A stretch of 64,000 nt of DNA, from the NCBI GenBank assembly GCA_937922435.1, contig CAKZVT010000058.1, positions 1 through 64,000 on the forward strand. The letters are read 5' to 3'. This document shows positions 8,694 through 17,590 of this stretch, piece by piece. Made by a program: the position numbers and the translations under genes. The stretch's first letter is position 1, and every line of letters begins with the position of its first letter. The notes under the pieces are model-generated. The model saw only the letters and a program-made list of their open reading frames with translations, made no database searches and was not told the DNA's origin. This DNA comes from an uncultured Prevotella sp. GTDB lineage: Bacteria; Bacteroidota; Bacteroidia; Bacteroidales; Bacteroidaceae.

Positions 8694-9806
8694 GTGAAGA
8701 ATTATATATTGCTCGTTTTAATGATGTTGCCTGTGTCCTTGTGTGTTGACGCCCAGAAAATTACGCTGGGTTCGTGTGAGACGAAGGACGGCGGCACATA
8801 TCAGGGTGAGATGGTATCAGGCAAACCTAACGGGAAAGGCAAGACCGTGTACCGTAACGGCGATGTCTATGAGGGCTCGTATGTAAAAGGTAAGCGCCAG
8901 GGCTATGGAGTTTATACTTTTTCAGATGGCGAGAAGTATGACGGAGAGTGGTTTCAAGACCAGCAGCATGGACGTGGCACTTATTATTTCATGAATAACA
9001 ACAAGTATGTCGGCTTGTGGTTCAGGGACTACCAGCAGGGGCATGGGGTCATGCATTACTACAATGGCGACAAATATGACGGCAATTGGTACCAAGACAA
9101 GCGCAACGGCAAGGGGAAATATACTTACAACAACGGTGCGTATTACGATGGCGAATGGAAGGACGACAAGAAAGACGGCAAGGGCTTCTTTGACTGGGGT
9201 GACGGCACCACATACGACGGGATGTGGGCTGACAACTTGCGCTCGGGCAAAGGGACGAACAAGTATGCCGACGGTGATGTCTATGTAGGTGAATGGCTTG
9301 AAGACGTGCAGAACGGAAAAGGCATATATAAGTTTCAGAACGGCGACGTTTACGAAGGTGATTATGTGCGTGGCCGCCGCACGGGTGAAGGCATCTTTAC
9401 ATTTGCAAACGGCGACCGTTACACGGGACATTTTACTGTCGGAGACAAGGACGGGCATGGGGTCATGCAATGGAGCAACGGTGACGTTTACAACGGATAT
9501 TGGAAGAACGACCGCCAGAATGGACATGGCAAACTGACGAAGCGTAACGGTGATGTTTACGAAGGCGATTTCAAGGACGGCATGCTCGACGGACAAGTTA
9601 TAATACATTATTCAGACGGCAGCAAGTTCAAGGGTGTTTACCGTAACGGCAAGCGCAATGGCGCGGCGATAGAAGTAAACAAAGACGGCAAACGTTTCGA
9701 GGGAACATACAAGGACGACCTGCGCGACGGCAAGTATGTTGAGAAAGACCGTAACGGGAACATCGTTTCACAAGGAATGTATATTTTAGGCAACAGAGTT
9801 CAATAA
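8694..9806 (+). CDS. exported MORN-repeat protein
   Basis: A 370-aa protein with a signal peptide (residues 1-20, ending VDA|Q) and then about 14 consecutive MORN repeats of roughly 23 residues, each of the form GDxYxGxWxxGxxxGxGxxxxxN. MORN repeats form an elongated beta sheet and in eukaryotes help bind lipids or proteins. In bacteria the role is unclear, and an envelope location is inferred only from the signal peptide. The repeats run almost to the C-terminus with no enzyme domain. It has its own promoter and is followed after 20 bp by a YhcH-family gene, so the two may be co-transcribed. Confidence 0.85.
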   Translation: MKNYILLVLMMLPVSLCVDAQKITLGSCETKDGGTYQGEMVSGKPNGKGKTVYRNGDVYEGSYVKGKRQGYGVYTFSDGEKYDGEWFQDQQHGRGTYYFMNNNKYVGLWFRDYQQGHGVMHYYNGDKYDGNWYQDKRNGKGKYTYNNGAYYDGEWKDDKKDGKGFFDWGDGTTYDGMWADNLRSGKGTNKYADGDVYVGEWLEDVQNGKGIYKFQNGDVYEGDYVRGRRTGEGIFTFANGDRYTGHFTVGDKDGHGVMQWSNGDVYNGYWKNDRQNGHGKLTKRNGDVYEGDFKDGMLDGQVIIHYSDGSKFKGVYRNGKRNGAAIEVNKDGKRFEGTYKDDLRDGKYVEKDRNGNIVSQGMYILGNRVQ

Positions 9807-9826
9807 TCATTTTAAATTATAATATT

Positions 9827-10270
9827 ATGGTAATAGACACGCTTGATAATTTGGAGAAATATGTGTCTTTGAACCCATTGTTCAAAGATGTTGTTGATTT
9901 TGTCAAGGCTAACGACCTTGACAGCTTGGAGCCAGGCAAGTATGAGATAAAGGGGAGCGATTTGTTTGTTAACATACAGGTTGCGAAAGGCAAGACAAAA
10001 GAAGTTGCCGTGCTTGAGACCCACAAGAAGATGATAGATATCCAGATACCTTTAAGTGCGGAGGAAACATATGGTTACACACCTTTGTGCAACTTGCCGG
10101 AAGCCGAATACAATTCCGTCAAGGACATTACCAAGTATGAAGGTGCTGCAGACACTTATGTTACCTGCAAGCCTGGCGAGTTTGCAATCTTCTTTCCACA
10201 AGACGGCCATGCGCCATGCATTTCCGAAGAGCCGGAAATAAGGAAGGCCATATTCAAGGTTTTAGCGTAA
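9827..10270 (+). CDS. YhcH/YjgK/YiaL family (DUF386) protein
   Basis: A 147-aa cytoplasmic protein of the cupin-like family that includes EbgC and NanQ/YhcH, where studied members help in sugar use, for example by anomer conversion. Typical blocks are LEPGKYEI (about 35-42), ETHKKMIDIQIPLSGEE-like THKKMIDIQIPLSAEE (about 66-81) and the C-terminal FFPQDGHAPCI with the conserved His. Complete at normal family length. Its position before a glycogen branching enzyme fits a carbohydrate role, but the substrate cannot be read here. Confidence 0.87.
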   Translation: MVIDTLDNLEKYVSLNPLFKDVVDFVKANDLDSLEPGKYEIKGSDLFVNIQVAKGKTKEVAVLETHKKMIDIQIPLSAEETYGYTPLCNLPEAEYNSVKDITKYEGAADTYVTCKPGEFAIFFPQDGHAPCISEEPEIRKAIFKVLA

Positions 10271-10300
10271 TATACATCCGTAATATAAATTTCAGGCATT

Positions 10301-12373
10301 ATGGTTACACGAAAGACTAAATCCGTCAAGGCTAAGGGATTGGCGTCGGCGGAGGTAAGGCAACCGGAGCATATAGGTTTGGTGGCCAATGACGGCTATT
10401 TGGCTCCTTATGAGGATGCCATACGCGGCAGGCATGACCATGCAGTATGGAAAATCAACCAGTTGACACATGGTGGCAAGTGCACGCTTGAAAGCTTTGC
10501 TTGCGGATACGATTATTATGGTTTGCACAAGCTGTCTCGCGGATGGGTGTTCAGGGAGTGGGCGCCTAATGCGACGGCGATATATCTCGTTGGCGATTTT
10601 AATAATTGGCAGGAATCTGAAAAATACAAAGCTAAAAGAATAGAGGGAACTGGCAACTGGGAGCTCAAAATCTCAGAAAAAGGCATGAAGCACGGCGACC
10701 TTTATAAAATGCATGTGTATTGGGATGGCGGTTACGGCGAAAGAATACCGGCTTGGGCGCAAAGGGTTGTGCAGGATGATGCGACCAAGATTTTTTCCGC
10801 CCAGGTGTGGAATCCCGAACAGCCTTATGTGTGGAAGAAAAAGAAATTTAAGCCGAACAAGAACCCATTGTTGATTTATGAATGCCATATCGGTATGGCG
10901 CAAGACGCGGAGAAAGTCGGTACATACACCGAATTCAAAGACAATGTATTGCCGCGTATTATAGCTGATGGCTACAATTGCATTCAGATAATGGCAATCC
11001 AGGAACATCCTTATTACGGCTCGTTCGGTTATCATGTCAGCAGCTTTTTTGCTGCGTCGAGCCGTTTCGGTACTCCTGAAGAGCTAAAGGCTCTTATTGA
11101 TGAAGCACATCGTAATGGCATTGCCGTGATTATGGACATTGTTCACAGCCATGCCGTGAAGAATGAGGTGGAAGGGCTTGGTAACTTGGCTGGAGACCCA
11201 AACCAGTATTTCTATCCAGGCGACAGGCATGAGCATCCCGCATGGGACAGCCTCTGCTTTGATTATGGCAAGGATGAGGTATTGCATTTCTTGTTAAGTA
11301 ACTGCAAGTATTGGTTGAAAGAGTTTCACTTTGACGGATTCCGTTTCGATGGGGTCACTTCCATGTTGTATTACAGTCACGGATTAGGTGAGGCGTTCTG
11401 CAATTACGCAGATTATTTCAACGGACATGAGGACGACAATGCGATATGCTACCTGACTATAGCCAACAAGCTTATACATGAAGTCAATCCTGACGCTATA
11501 ACAATTGCCGAGGAGGTAAGTGGCATGCCGGGGCTTGCCGCAAAGTTTGAGGATGGCGGATTCGGCTTCGATTACCGCATGGCGATGAACATCCCAGACT
11601 ATTGGATAAAGACGATAAAGGAACGTAGTGACGAAGAATGGAAGCCGAGCAGTATTTTCTGGGAGGTAAAGAACCGTCGTCCCGACGAACGGACTATAAG
11701 CTATTGCGAAAGCCATGACCAGGCATTGGTCGGCGACAAGACTATCATCTTCCGCCTTATCGACGCTGACATGTATTGGCATTTTAAGAAAGGCGACGAG
11801 AACGGGACTGTGCACCGCGGCATTGCCCTGCATAAGATGATACGTCTTGTTACTGCGGCTGCCATCAACGGTGGATATCTGAACTTCATGGGTAACGAGT
11901 TCGGTCATCCGGAGTGGATTGATTTTCCGCGTGAAGGTAATGGCTGGAGCTACAAGTATGCACGCAGGCAGTGGAATCTTGTTGACAATCACGAGCTTTG
12001 TTACCATTATCTTGGCGACTTTGACCGTGAGATGCTGAAAGTAATCAAGAGTGTGCGCAATTTCCAAAACACTCCAGTACAGGAGATTTGGCATAATGAC
12101 GGCGACCAGGTGCTTGCGTTCATGCGTGGCGATTTGGTGTTCGTGTTCAATTTCAGTCCGACGCGTTCGTTTACTGATTATGGTTTTCTTGTGCCAACAG
12201 GGTCATATGATGTCGTGCTCAATACCGATGCCAAGGAATTCGGAGGCAACGGTTTCGCTGACGATACCATGACGCATGTCACTAATTACGACCCGCTTTA
12301 TGTGAAAGACCACAAGGAGTGGCTCAAATTGTACATACCGGCACGTTCGGCTGTAGTATTGAAGAAGAACTGA
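10301..12373 (+). CDS. glgB: 1,4-alpha-glucan branching enzyme (GH13)
   Basis: Makes alpha-1,6 branches in glycogen in the cytoplasm. At 690 aa it resembles the eukaryote-type GH13_8 branching enzymes more than the E. coli GlgB. A CBM48-type domain at about 70-160 includes REWAPNATAIYLVGDFNNW. The GH13 barrel shows DIVHSHAV (region I), GFRFDGVTSMLY with the nucleophile Asp (region II), ITIAEEVSG with the acid Glu (region III) and SYCESHDQ (region IV). A C-terminal beta domain ends the protein. It lies 30 bp after the YhcH-family gene and one base before the next membrane protein gene, so it sits in a likely operon. Confidence 0.95.
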   Translation: MVTRKTKSVKAKGLASAEVRQPEHIGLVANDGYLAPYEDAIRGRHDHAVWKINQLTHGGKCTLESFACGYDYYGLHKLSRGWVFREWAPNATAIYLVGDFNNWQESEKYKAKRIEGTGNWELKISEKGMKHGDLYKMHVYWDGGYGERIPAWAQRVVQDDATKIFSAQVWNPEQPYVWKKKKFKPNKNPLLIYECHIGMAQDAEKVGTYTEFKDNVLPRIIADGYNCIQIMAIQEHPYYGSFGYHVSSFFAASSRFGTPEELKALIDEAHRNGIAVIMDIVHSHAVKNEVEGLGNLAGDPNQYFYPGDRHEHPAWDSLCFDYGKDEVLHFLLSNCKYWLKEFHFDGFRFDGVTSMLYYSHGLGEAFCNYADYFNGHEDDNAICYLTIANKLIHEVNPDAITIAEEVSGMPGLAAKFEDGGFGFDYRMAMNIPDYWIKTIKERSDEEWKPSSIFWEVKNRRPDERTISYCESHDQALVGDKTIIFRLIDADMYWHFKKGDENGTVHRGIALHKMIRLVTAAAINGGYLNFMGNEFGHPEWIDFPREGNGWSYKYARRQWNLVDNHELCYHYLGDFDREMLKVIKSVRNFQNTPVQEIWHNDGDQVLAFMRGDLVFVFNFSPTRSFTDYGFLVPTGSYDVVLNTDAKEFGGNGFADDTMTHVTNYDPLYVKDHKEWLKLYIPARSAVVLKKN

Positions 12374-12374
12374 T

Positions 12375-13526
12375 ATGGCTCGATATTATAAGACAAACAA
12401 CAGCACACTGCTAAAGGCGGCGTGTGCTGTTGTTTTTGTATTGTTTGCCTTTTCATACTTGTATTTCTTTCAGGCAGACTTGTTGGCAATGGTTCAGCAC
12501 GTCCTTTCCAATGGAGCTACGAGTTACGAGCCTTTTATCGGCACTGTGATTATAACGGCAGTACTCTATCTTGTCCATATTGGTGTGCGTAAGCTTGGAG
12601 GGCTTGGGGAAATATGCCATGCCTTCACGTACCTTCCGTCGTTGTTGCTGCTGGTCGCCTTGACTGATGTCGAAGGCTGTGTAGGCGGTCGTTTGCAGAC
12701 AGGTGTATGGTTGTGGCTGTCACCATTGTTGATATTGTCATACGTGGCGGTGTCATTGTTTTTAAGGTTCAGGAAAGTTGGGCTTATGGCCGCACCGGCA
12801 GCTTTTGCCATGGCTGATATGTGGAAAAACCTCTTGTTCATGGCTTGCATGTTCATAGGCGTATGCTTGTTGGGCAATAGTGACCGTGTCTTTCATTACC
12901 GTTTGCGTATGGAGAATCTGCTTCGTGGTGGAGCTTATGCGGAGGCGTTGCAAGTTGGTGAAAAGTCTGCCGATGCCGATGTAAACCTTACCATGTTGCG
13001 TGCTTATGCTTTGTCAAAAAGCCGGTTGCTTGGTGAACGGCTTTTTGAATATCCTTTGACTGGCGGTTCAGACGCTTTGTTGCCTGACGGCCATGTGGTG
13101 GAATGTTTGTTCTTTCCTGAAGAACGCATATTCAAGAGCCTTAGCATACGTCGCAAAGGAGATATGCGGGCAATGGAATACCTGCTTTACATAGAACGTA
13201 ACGGCCTTGCGATGAAGTCGGCAGCCGACTACATGTTGTGCGGTTATTTGCTTGATAAAGACCTTGATGCGTTCGTCAAGGCAATACAAGGCAAATATAA
13301 TACGACTTCGGAGACATTGCCAAAGCATTACAAGGAGGCTTTAATCTTGTACACCCATATTAGGGCTAATCCCGTATTGGTGTATCACGATGAAGTCATG
13401 GATGCCGATTATGCCGATTTTCAACGTCTTGAGGGCGAGTATTCAGACCGGCGCGAACGTGAATCATACGTGCGCGATGTGTATGGTAACACGTACTGGT
13501 ATTATTATTTCTACCATAAAGGGTGA
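12375..13526 (+). CDS. multi-pass membrane protein, possibly DUF6057-like
   Basis: A 383-aa protein whose first half is hydrophobic, with about five or six membrane segments (residues 15-33, 55-70, 85-97, 112-130, 135-165), and whose second half is soluble and rich in helices. It resembles Bacteroidales membrane proteins of the DUF6057 type but is shorter than those I recall; this assignment is tentative. It begins one base after the glgB stop, so it is probably translated from the same message, yet no glycogen link is visible in the protein itself. It ends in a hairpin shared with the convergent DUF389 gene. Confidence 0.6.
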   Translation: MARYYKTNNSTLLKAACAVVFVLFAFSYLYFFQADLLAMVQHVLSNGATSYEPFIGTVIITAVLYLVHIGVRKLGGLGEICHAFTYLPSLLLLVALTDVEGCVGGRLQTGVWLWLSPLLILSYVAVSLFLRFRKVGLMAAPAAFAMADMWKNLLFMACMFIGVCLLGNSDRVFHYRLRMENLLRGGAYAEALQVGEKSADADVNLTMLRAYALSKSRLLGERLFEYPLTGGSDALLPDGHVVECLFFPEERIFKSLSIRRKGDMRAMEYLLYIERNGLAMKSAADYMLCGYLLDKDLDAFVKAIQGKYNTTSETLPKHYKEALILYTHIRANPVLVYHDEVMDADYADFQRLEGEYSDRRERESYVRDVYGNTYWYYYFYHKG

Positions 13527-13565
13527 TGGGGCGGTCGTGTAGGAGGCTTGCTCCTCACCCTTTAT
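13516..13565. terminator. bidirectional hairpin between convergent genes
   Basis: An 11-bp perfect stem (13516-13526 with 13555-13565; ATAAAGGGTGA) encloses a smaller AGGAG/CTCCT stem. It covers the stop codons of both flanking genes and has A/T-rich outer arms on each side. Confidence 0.5.
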
Positions 13566-14944
13566 TTTACAATCATCCTGACGGTGTCCACCCCGAGCCT
13601 TGTTTCCAACCATTCTCCCATTTTTCTCTGTTCGTCAGTGTTTAATCTTGTCTGCCTTTCAAGGTTGATTATGGCTACAACATATCTTTTCACGGCAGTC
13701 GTGTCGGCCGCAGCTTCGTTGGCTATCGCCAGACTTATGTTTGCGGTTTGTGGGAACAGGGCTTTTGCCTCTTTTGCTATGGTTGGGGCTATGTCTCCGT
13801 ATTTTGTATATTCGTTGAGTGATTTCTGTAGAAATGCCGCCTTGTTTGCCTCTTCGTGGTACATTGCGGCATAATTGTCTGAAGACGTGCGCATGTTGGC
13901 AAGCCGGTTGTTGAGCATCATTACCGAGTCTGATTCAGAACCTTGTATGACCTGTAGGCGGTATCGTCCGAGCTTGTAATCGGGCATGGCGCGTTCTGCC
14001 GCTTTTATGCTGCTGTCAGGCAACTCCATGCCGACGGCTACTATGCGCAGTGTCATGCTGTCTTTGTTTATGTCATATGAAATAACCCTTGTCCCGGCGT
14101 TGTCCAACCGTTCGTTTACAAATTTGTTTACATTTGTCTTGAATATGCTGTCCTTTACGATGTTGTATGTCATGAAGGCGGCCGGAACCATTGTTGCCAC
14201 GACGGTTATTATTATGTATTTGCGTACGGAGGCGTATCGGTTGCTGTCTACAAATTGTTTTTGCTTGAACTTCATCATCCTTACACCAAGATAGGTTGCG
14301 AGGCTGATGAACACGGTATTGATGAAAAAGAGGTAGAATGCTCCCAAGAAGTAATATATGTTGCCTGTCGCTATGCCGAAGCCTGCAGTACACAGTGGCG
14401 GCATCAGAGCTGTGGCTATCGCTACGCCTGGCAGCACGTTGCCCTTGCCCTTGGTGGCCAATGCCACAATGCCTGCAGCTCCACCGAACAGGGCTATCAG
14501 TACGTCGTACAGGGTAGGGGAGGTGCGCGCCAGCAGTTCCGACTGTGCTTCGTCCAACGGGGTGAGCAGAAAGTAAACTGTTGCCGTTATAACGCTTATT
14601 ACAGTGGCTACAATGTAGTTTTTGGCGGAGCGTTTCAGCAGGTCGAAGTCGTTTATGCCTACAGCAAGCCCCATGCCGCTGATTGGTCCCATGAGCGGAG
14701 ATATGAGCATTGCGCCTATTATTACTGCTGTAGAGTTTACGTTAAGTCCCAGTGAGGCTATGAAGATTGCGAACACCAGCACCCACAGCGTAGCTCCGTG
14801 AAACGATACTCCGGCACTGATGCTGCGTATGGTTTCTTCTTCGTTTTCCTTGTCGGGCATGGCGTTGAAGTATTTTTTCAGGAAGCTGACGGCTGCGCGT
14901 CTTGCATTTTCCATGAAGCTTGTTGTTGTGTTGTTGTAATCCAT
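13562..14944 (-). CDS. DUF389 membrane protein
   Basis: A 460-aa protein of the DUF389 (TIGR00341-like) family, whose function is not established. The hydrophobic core from about residue 45 to 240 has six or so membrane segments and the family's glycine/proline-rich stretches IIGAMLISPLMGPI and GVAIATALMPPLCTAG. A further membrane helix (about 255-275) precedes a soluble C-terminal domain of about 180 residues. I chose the ATG at 14942-14944 because a -7 box lies 28 bp upstream; a start 10 codons earlier is possible. The gene lies downstream of htpG but is separated from it by a strong terminator. Confidence 0.85.
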   Translation of the reverse strand: MDYNNTTTSFMENARRAAVSFLKKYFNAMPDKENEEETIRSISAGVSFHGATLWVLVFAIFIASLGLNVNSTAVIIGAMLISPLMGPISGMGLAVGINDFDLLKRSAKNYIVATVISVITATVYFLLTPLDEAQSELLARTSPTLYDVLIALFGGAAGIVALATKGKGNVLPGVAIATALMPPLCTAGFGIATGNIYYFLGAFYLFFINTVFISLATYLGVRMMKFKQKQFVDSNRYASVRKYIIITVVATMVPAAFMTYNIVKDSIFKTNVNKFVNERLDNAGTRVISYDINKDSMTLRIVAVGMELPDSSIKAAERAMPDYKLGRYRLQVIQGSESDSVMMLNNRLANMRTSSDNYAAMYHEEANKAAFLQKSLNEYTKYGDIAPTIAKEAKALFPQTANISLAIANEAAADTTAVKRYVVAIINLERQTRLNTDEQRKMGEWLETRLGVDTVRMIVK

Positions 14945-14971
14945 GGCATTATGTTTTTCTAGTGCAATATG

Positions 14972-14979
14972 CAAAGATA
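14972..14979 (-). promoter_or_regulatory. -7 element upstream of the DUF389 gene
   Basis: TATCTTTG on the minus strand, 28 bp before the chosen start. There is no clear TTTG partner. Confidence 0.4.
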
Positions 14980-15048
14980 GAGCTTTTTCTTGTTCGTTGT
15001 TCCCCTTCTTCCATATTTCTGCGAATATTCATGTAGTGCGTGGCAAAG

Positions 15049-15093
15049 AAAACCGCCCACAGACACAACAAAAGGATGTCTGCGGGCGGTTTT
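15049..15093 (-). terminator. rho-independent terminator after htpG
   Basis: A 17-bp stem (15049-15065 with 15077-15093) with one mismatch and an 11-nt loop; the GC-rich base reads ACCGCCC/GGGCGGT. On the minus strand it is followed by T-rich sequence. It lies 23 bp after the htpG stop. Confidence 0.8.
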
Positions 15094-15115
15094 ACCGTGG
15101 CGGCTTATGCAATGG

Positions 15116-17170
15116 TTATTTTATCAATGCCACCGAGCGTTTTATGAATGCGTCGAGAGCTTCGCCTTTCAGCATGCCGTTCTGTAGCAGCGCAAGGTCT
15201 ATAAGCTGGTGCAGTATCTTGTTGTCCTTTGCGTATGCGGCGATGATGGCCTGCTTCTTTTCGCGTTGCTCGCCGAGGGTTTTCTCCGTGTTGGCAACGT
15301 CGTCCTTCTCCTCCTGCGTCACTTCCTCCGGCTTCTTCTTGCCTTGGCTTTGGCGCAGTGCCGACAGTCGTGCCTGTTGTCCTTTTATCTCACTTTCTAC
15401 GGGCTTCAGCTCGTCGCCGCATTTTTCATTTTCGTCGGCCAGTACCGCTTTTATCAGTTGGTGGTCGCTGTTGAGTACGAGGCTGTAGCTGTCAGGCATT
15501 TGCGCGTAGAAGCTCATTCCGCTTTGGTAGCGGCTTATGTCCTTCATCCTGCGCATGTATTCGCTTTGTGTTATTATTACAGGTTGTGCCTGTTCTCCAA
15601 GCGGTTGCACCTCTACGCTGAACTCAACCTTGTCTATTTTTGGCAGTTGTGAGCGGAAGGCCTGCGACAGCCTTTCAGTCTCGTCGCCGTCAAGTTCAGT
15701 GTGCTTTGTGTCTTCCTTGACAATGAGGCGGTCTATGGTGTCGCTGTCTACGCGCATGAAGCGGCTCTTTTCCAACTTCTGCTCGTACATCGAGGCCGTC
15801 GGCACGTCAAGCTGCCCGTCGAGCAGCAGCACGCTGTAGCCTTTGTCCTTGGCGGCCGATATATATGTGTATTGTTCCTCTTTGTCGGTGGCGTAGAGAT
15901 ATACCAGTTGCCCGTCCTTGTCGGTCTGGTTGTCCTTTATCAACGTCTTGTATTCGTCCAGGGTGAAGTGTTTGCCGTCCACATCCTTCAGCAGCGCGAA
16001 GTCCTTGGCACGGTCGTAGAAGTCTTCCTGTGACAGCATGCCGTAGTTAATGAATAGCTTGAGGTCGTCCCATTTGCCCTCGTATTCTTTCCTGTTCTCT
16101 TTGAATATGCTGTTAAGCCTGTCGGCCACTTTCTTTGTGATGTAGGTGGATATCTTCTTCACGTCGCGGTCGCTTTGCAGATAGCTGCGGCTTACGTTCA
16201 GCGGAATGTCGGGCGAATCGATTACGCCGTGCAGCAGCGTGAGGAAGTCGGGCACAATGCCTTCTACCTGGTCGGTTACGAATACCTGGTTGCAGTACAG
16301 CTGGATTTTGTTGCGTTGCAGGTCGATGTTCGACTTTATGCGTGGGAAGTACAGAATGCCGGTAAGGTTGAACGGGTAGTCCACGTTCAGGTGAATCCAG
16401 AACAACGGGTCGTCCTGCATGGGGTACAGCTCGTGGTAGAATTTCTTGTAATCTTCGTCTTTCAGCGTGCTGGGTGCTTTCGTCCACAGCGGCTCCATGT
16501 CGTTGATTACGTTGTCCTCGCTGGTTTCCACCTGTTTGCCGTCCTTCCATTCGGTTTTCTTGCCGAATGCTACGGGTACGGGCATGAACTTGCAGTATTT
16601 GTTGAGCAGTCCCTGTATTCTCGGCTTCTCCAGGAATTCCTTGCAGTCGTCGGCGATGTGCAGTATTATGTCCGTGCCGCGGCCGTCTTTTTCGGCGTCG
16701 CCAATCTCATACTCCGGACTGCCGTCGCACGTCCACCTTACGGCCTTTGCGCCGTCGCGGTAGCTGCGTGTCACGATTTCAACCTTGTCGCTCACCATGA
16801 ACGCGCTGTAGAAGCCGAGGCCGAAGTGGCCTATTATGGCGTTGGCGTTGTCCTTGTATTTCTCGAGGAAGTCGTTTACGCCAGAGAATGCAATCTGGTT
16901 GATGTATTTGTCGATTTCTTCCTCGCTCATGCCGATGCCGCTGTCGCTTATAGTGAGTGTCTTCGCCTTTTCATCAAGGCTTACGCGCACCGTCAGGTCG
17001 CCAAGCTCACCCTTGAACTCGCCCTTTTCCGCCAGCGTCTTCATCTTCTGTGTTGCGTCGACAGCGTTGCTCACCATCTCGCGCAAGAAAATCTCATGGT
17101 CTGAATACAAGAATTTTTTGATAACCGGGAAAATGTTTTCCGTCGTTACTCCTATATTACCTTTTTGCAT
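15116..17170 (-). CDS. htpG: molecular chaperone HtpG (Hsp90)
   Basis: Cytosolic Hsp90-type ATP-dependent chaperone. At 684 aa it is slightly longer than the E. coli protein. The N-terminal GHKL ATPase domain shows EIFLREMVSNAVDA (about 28-41, with the catalytic Glu and the nucleotide Asn), ISDSGIGMS (about 75-83) and GHFGLGFYSAF (about 114-124). The middle domain contains IPLNVSRSYLQSD. The C-terminal part holds a charged, possibly coiled-coil insertion (about 600-640, Lys/Glu-rich) before the dimerisation end. No consensus promoter is clear upstream. It is flanked by a terminator downstream and a repeat array upstream. Confidence 0.97.
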   Translation of the reverse strand: MQKGNIGVTTENIFPVIKKFLYSDHEIFLREMVSNAVDATQKMKTLAEKGEFKGELGDLTVRVSLDEKAKTLTISDSGIGMSEEEIDKYINQIAFSGVNDFLEKYKDNANAIIGHFGLGFYSAFMVSDKVEIVTRSYRDGAKAVRWTCDGSPEYEIGDAEKDGRGTDIILHIADDCKEFLEKPRIQGLLNKYCKFMPVPVAFGKKTEWKDGKQVETSEDNVINDMEPLWTKAPSTLKDEDYKKFYHELYPMQDDPLFWIHLNVDYPFNLTGILYFPRIKSNIDLQRNKIQLYCNQVFVTDQVEGIVPDFLTLLHGVIDSPDIPLNVSRSYLQSDRDVKKISTYITKKVADRLNSIFKENRKEYEGKWDDLKLFINYGMLSQEDFYDRAKDFALLKDVDGKHFTLDEYKTLIKDNQTDKDGQLVYLYATDKEEQYTYISAAKDKGYSVLLLDGQLDVPTASMYEQKLEKSRFMRVDSDTIDRLIVKEDTKHTELDGDETERLSQAFRSQLPKIDKVEFSVEVQPLGEQAQPVIITQSEYMRRMKDISRYQSGMSFYAQMPDSYSLVLNSDHQLIKAVLADENEKCGDELKPVESEIKGQQARLSALRQSQGKKKPEEVTQEEKDDVANTEKTLGEQREKKQAIIAAYAKDNKILHQLIDLALLQNGMLKGEALDAFIKRSVALIK

Positions 17171-17590
17171 GGTTGTGTATGTTTGTATTATTTGTTTATA
17201 TGGTTATGTTCTCTTGTTTGCCCACATGCAAATAATGTGCCTATTGACATAATTGCGGTATTGAAAGCCTGCTTTCTGCCATTTAGTCAGTAGAAAGACG
17301 CCTGATAGTGGGCTGTCGGATGGATGTGTCATGGAATGGGATAAGCCGGAGTGGTAAGCCAAGGCCGTTGAAACGGTGTGCCTGCGCCGTCCAAGCGCGT
17401 CTTTTAAGCCGTTCAAGCGTTGCGTTTGTACGGTTCTTTCAGTCCGGGATGTGGATATATGCGTAACGTGTTGGTTGTCAGTGCGTTATAAAAGGCCGCC
17501 TTTCACCGTGTGAAAGGCGGCCTTTGGGCTTTCAATTCATGGCTTTTTGGAATGCGGAATATGGTCTTTTAGGTGAAGTCCTGCGCTGCA
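17171..17590. other. intergenic region between feoAB and htpG
   Basis: Besides the repeat array at 17486-17573, this 420-bp stretch holds no gene I can support. A 70-codon frame at 17204-17416 (minus) has no start signal or recognisable domain. Confidence 0.5.
17486..17573. repeat. four-unit 22-bp palindromic array (copy C)
   Basis: Units start at 17486, 17508, 17530 and 17552. Cores include AAAGGCCGCCTTT and AAAGGCGGCCTTT; units 3 and 4 are more degenerate. The array ends 18 bp after the feoAB stop (minus strand). Confidence 0.85.

Noticed and set aside
17204..17416. 70-codon frame on minus between feoAB and htpG
   Set aside because: No promoter, no recognisable domain and atypical composition; likely chance.
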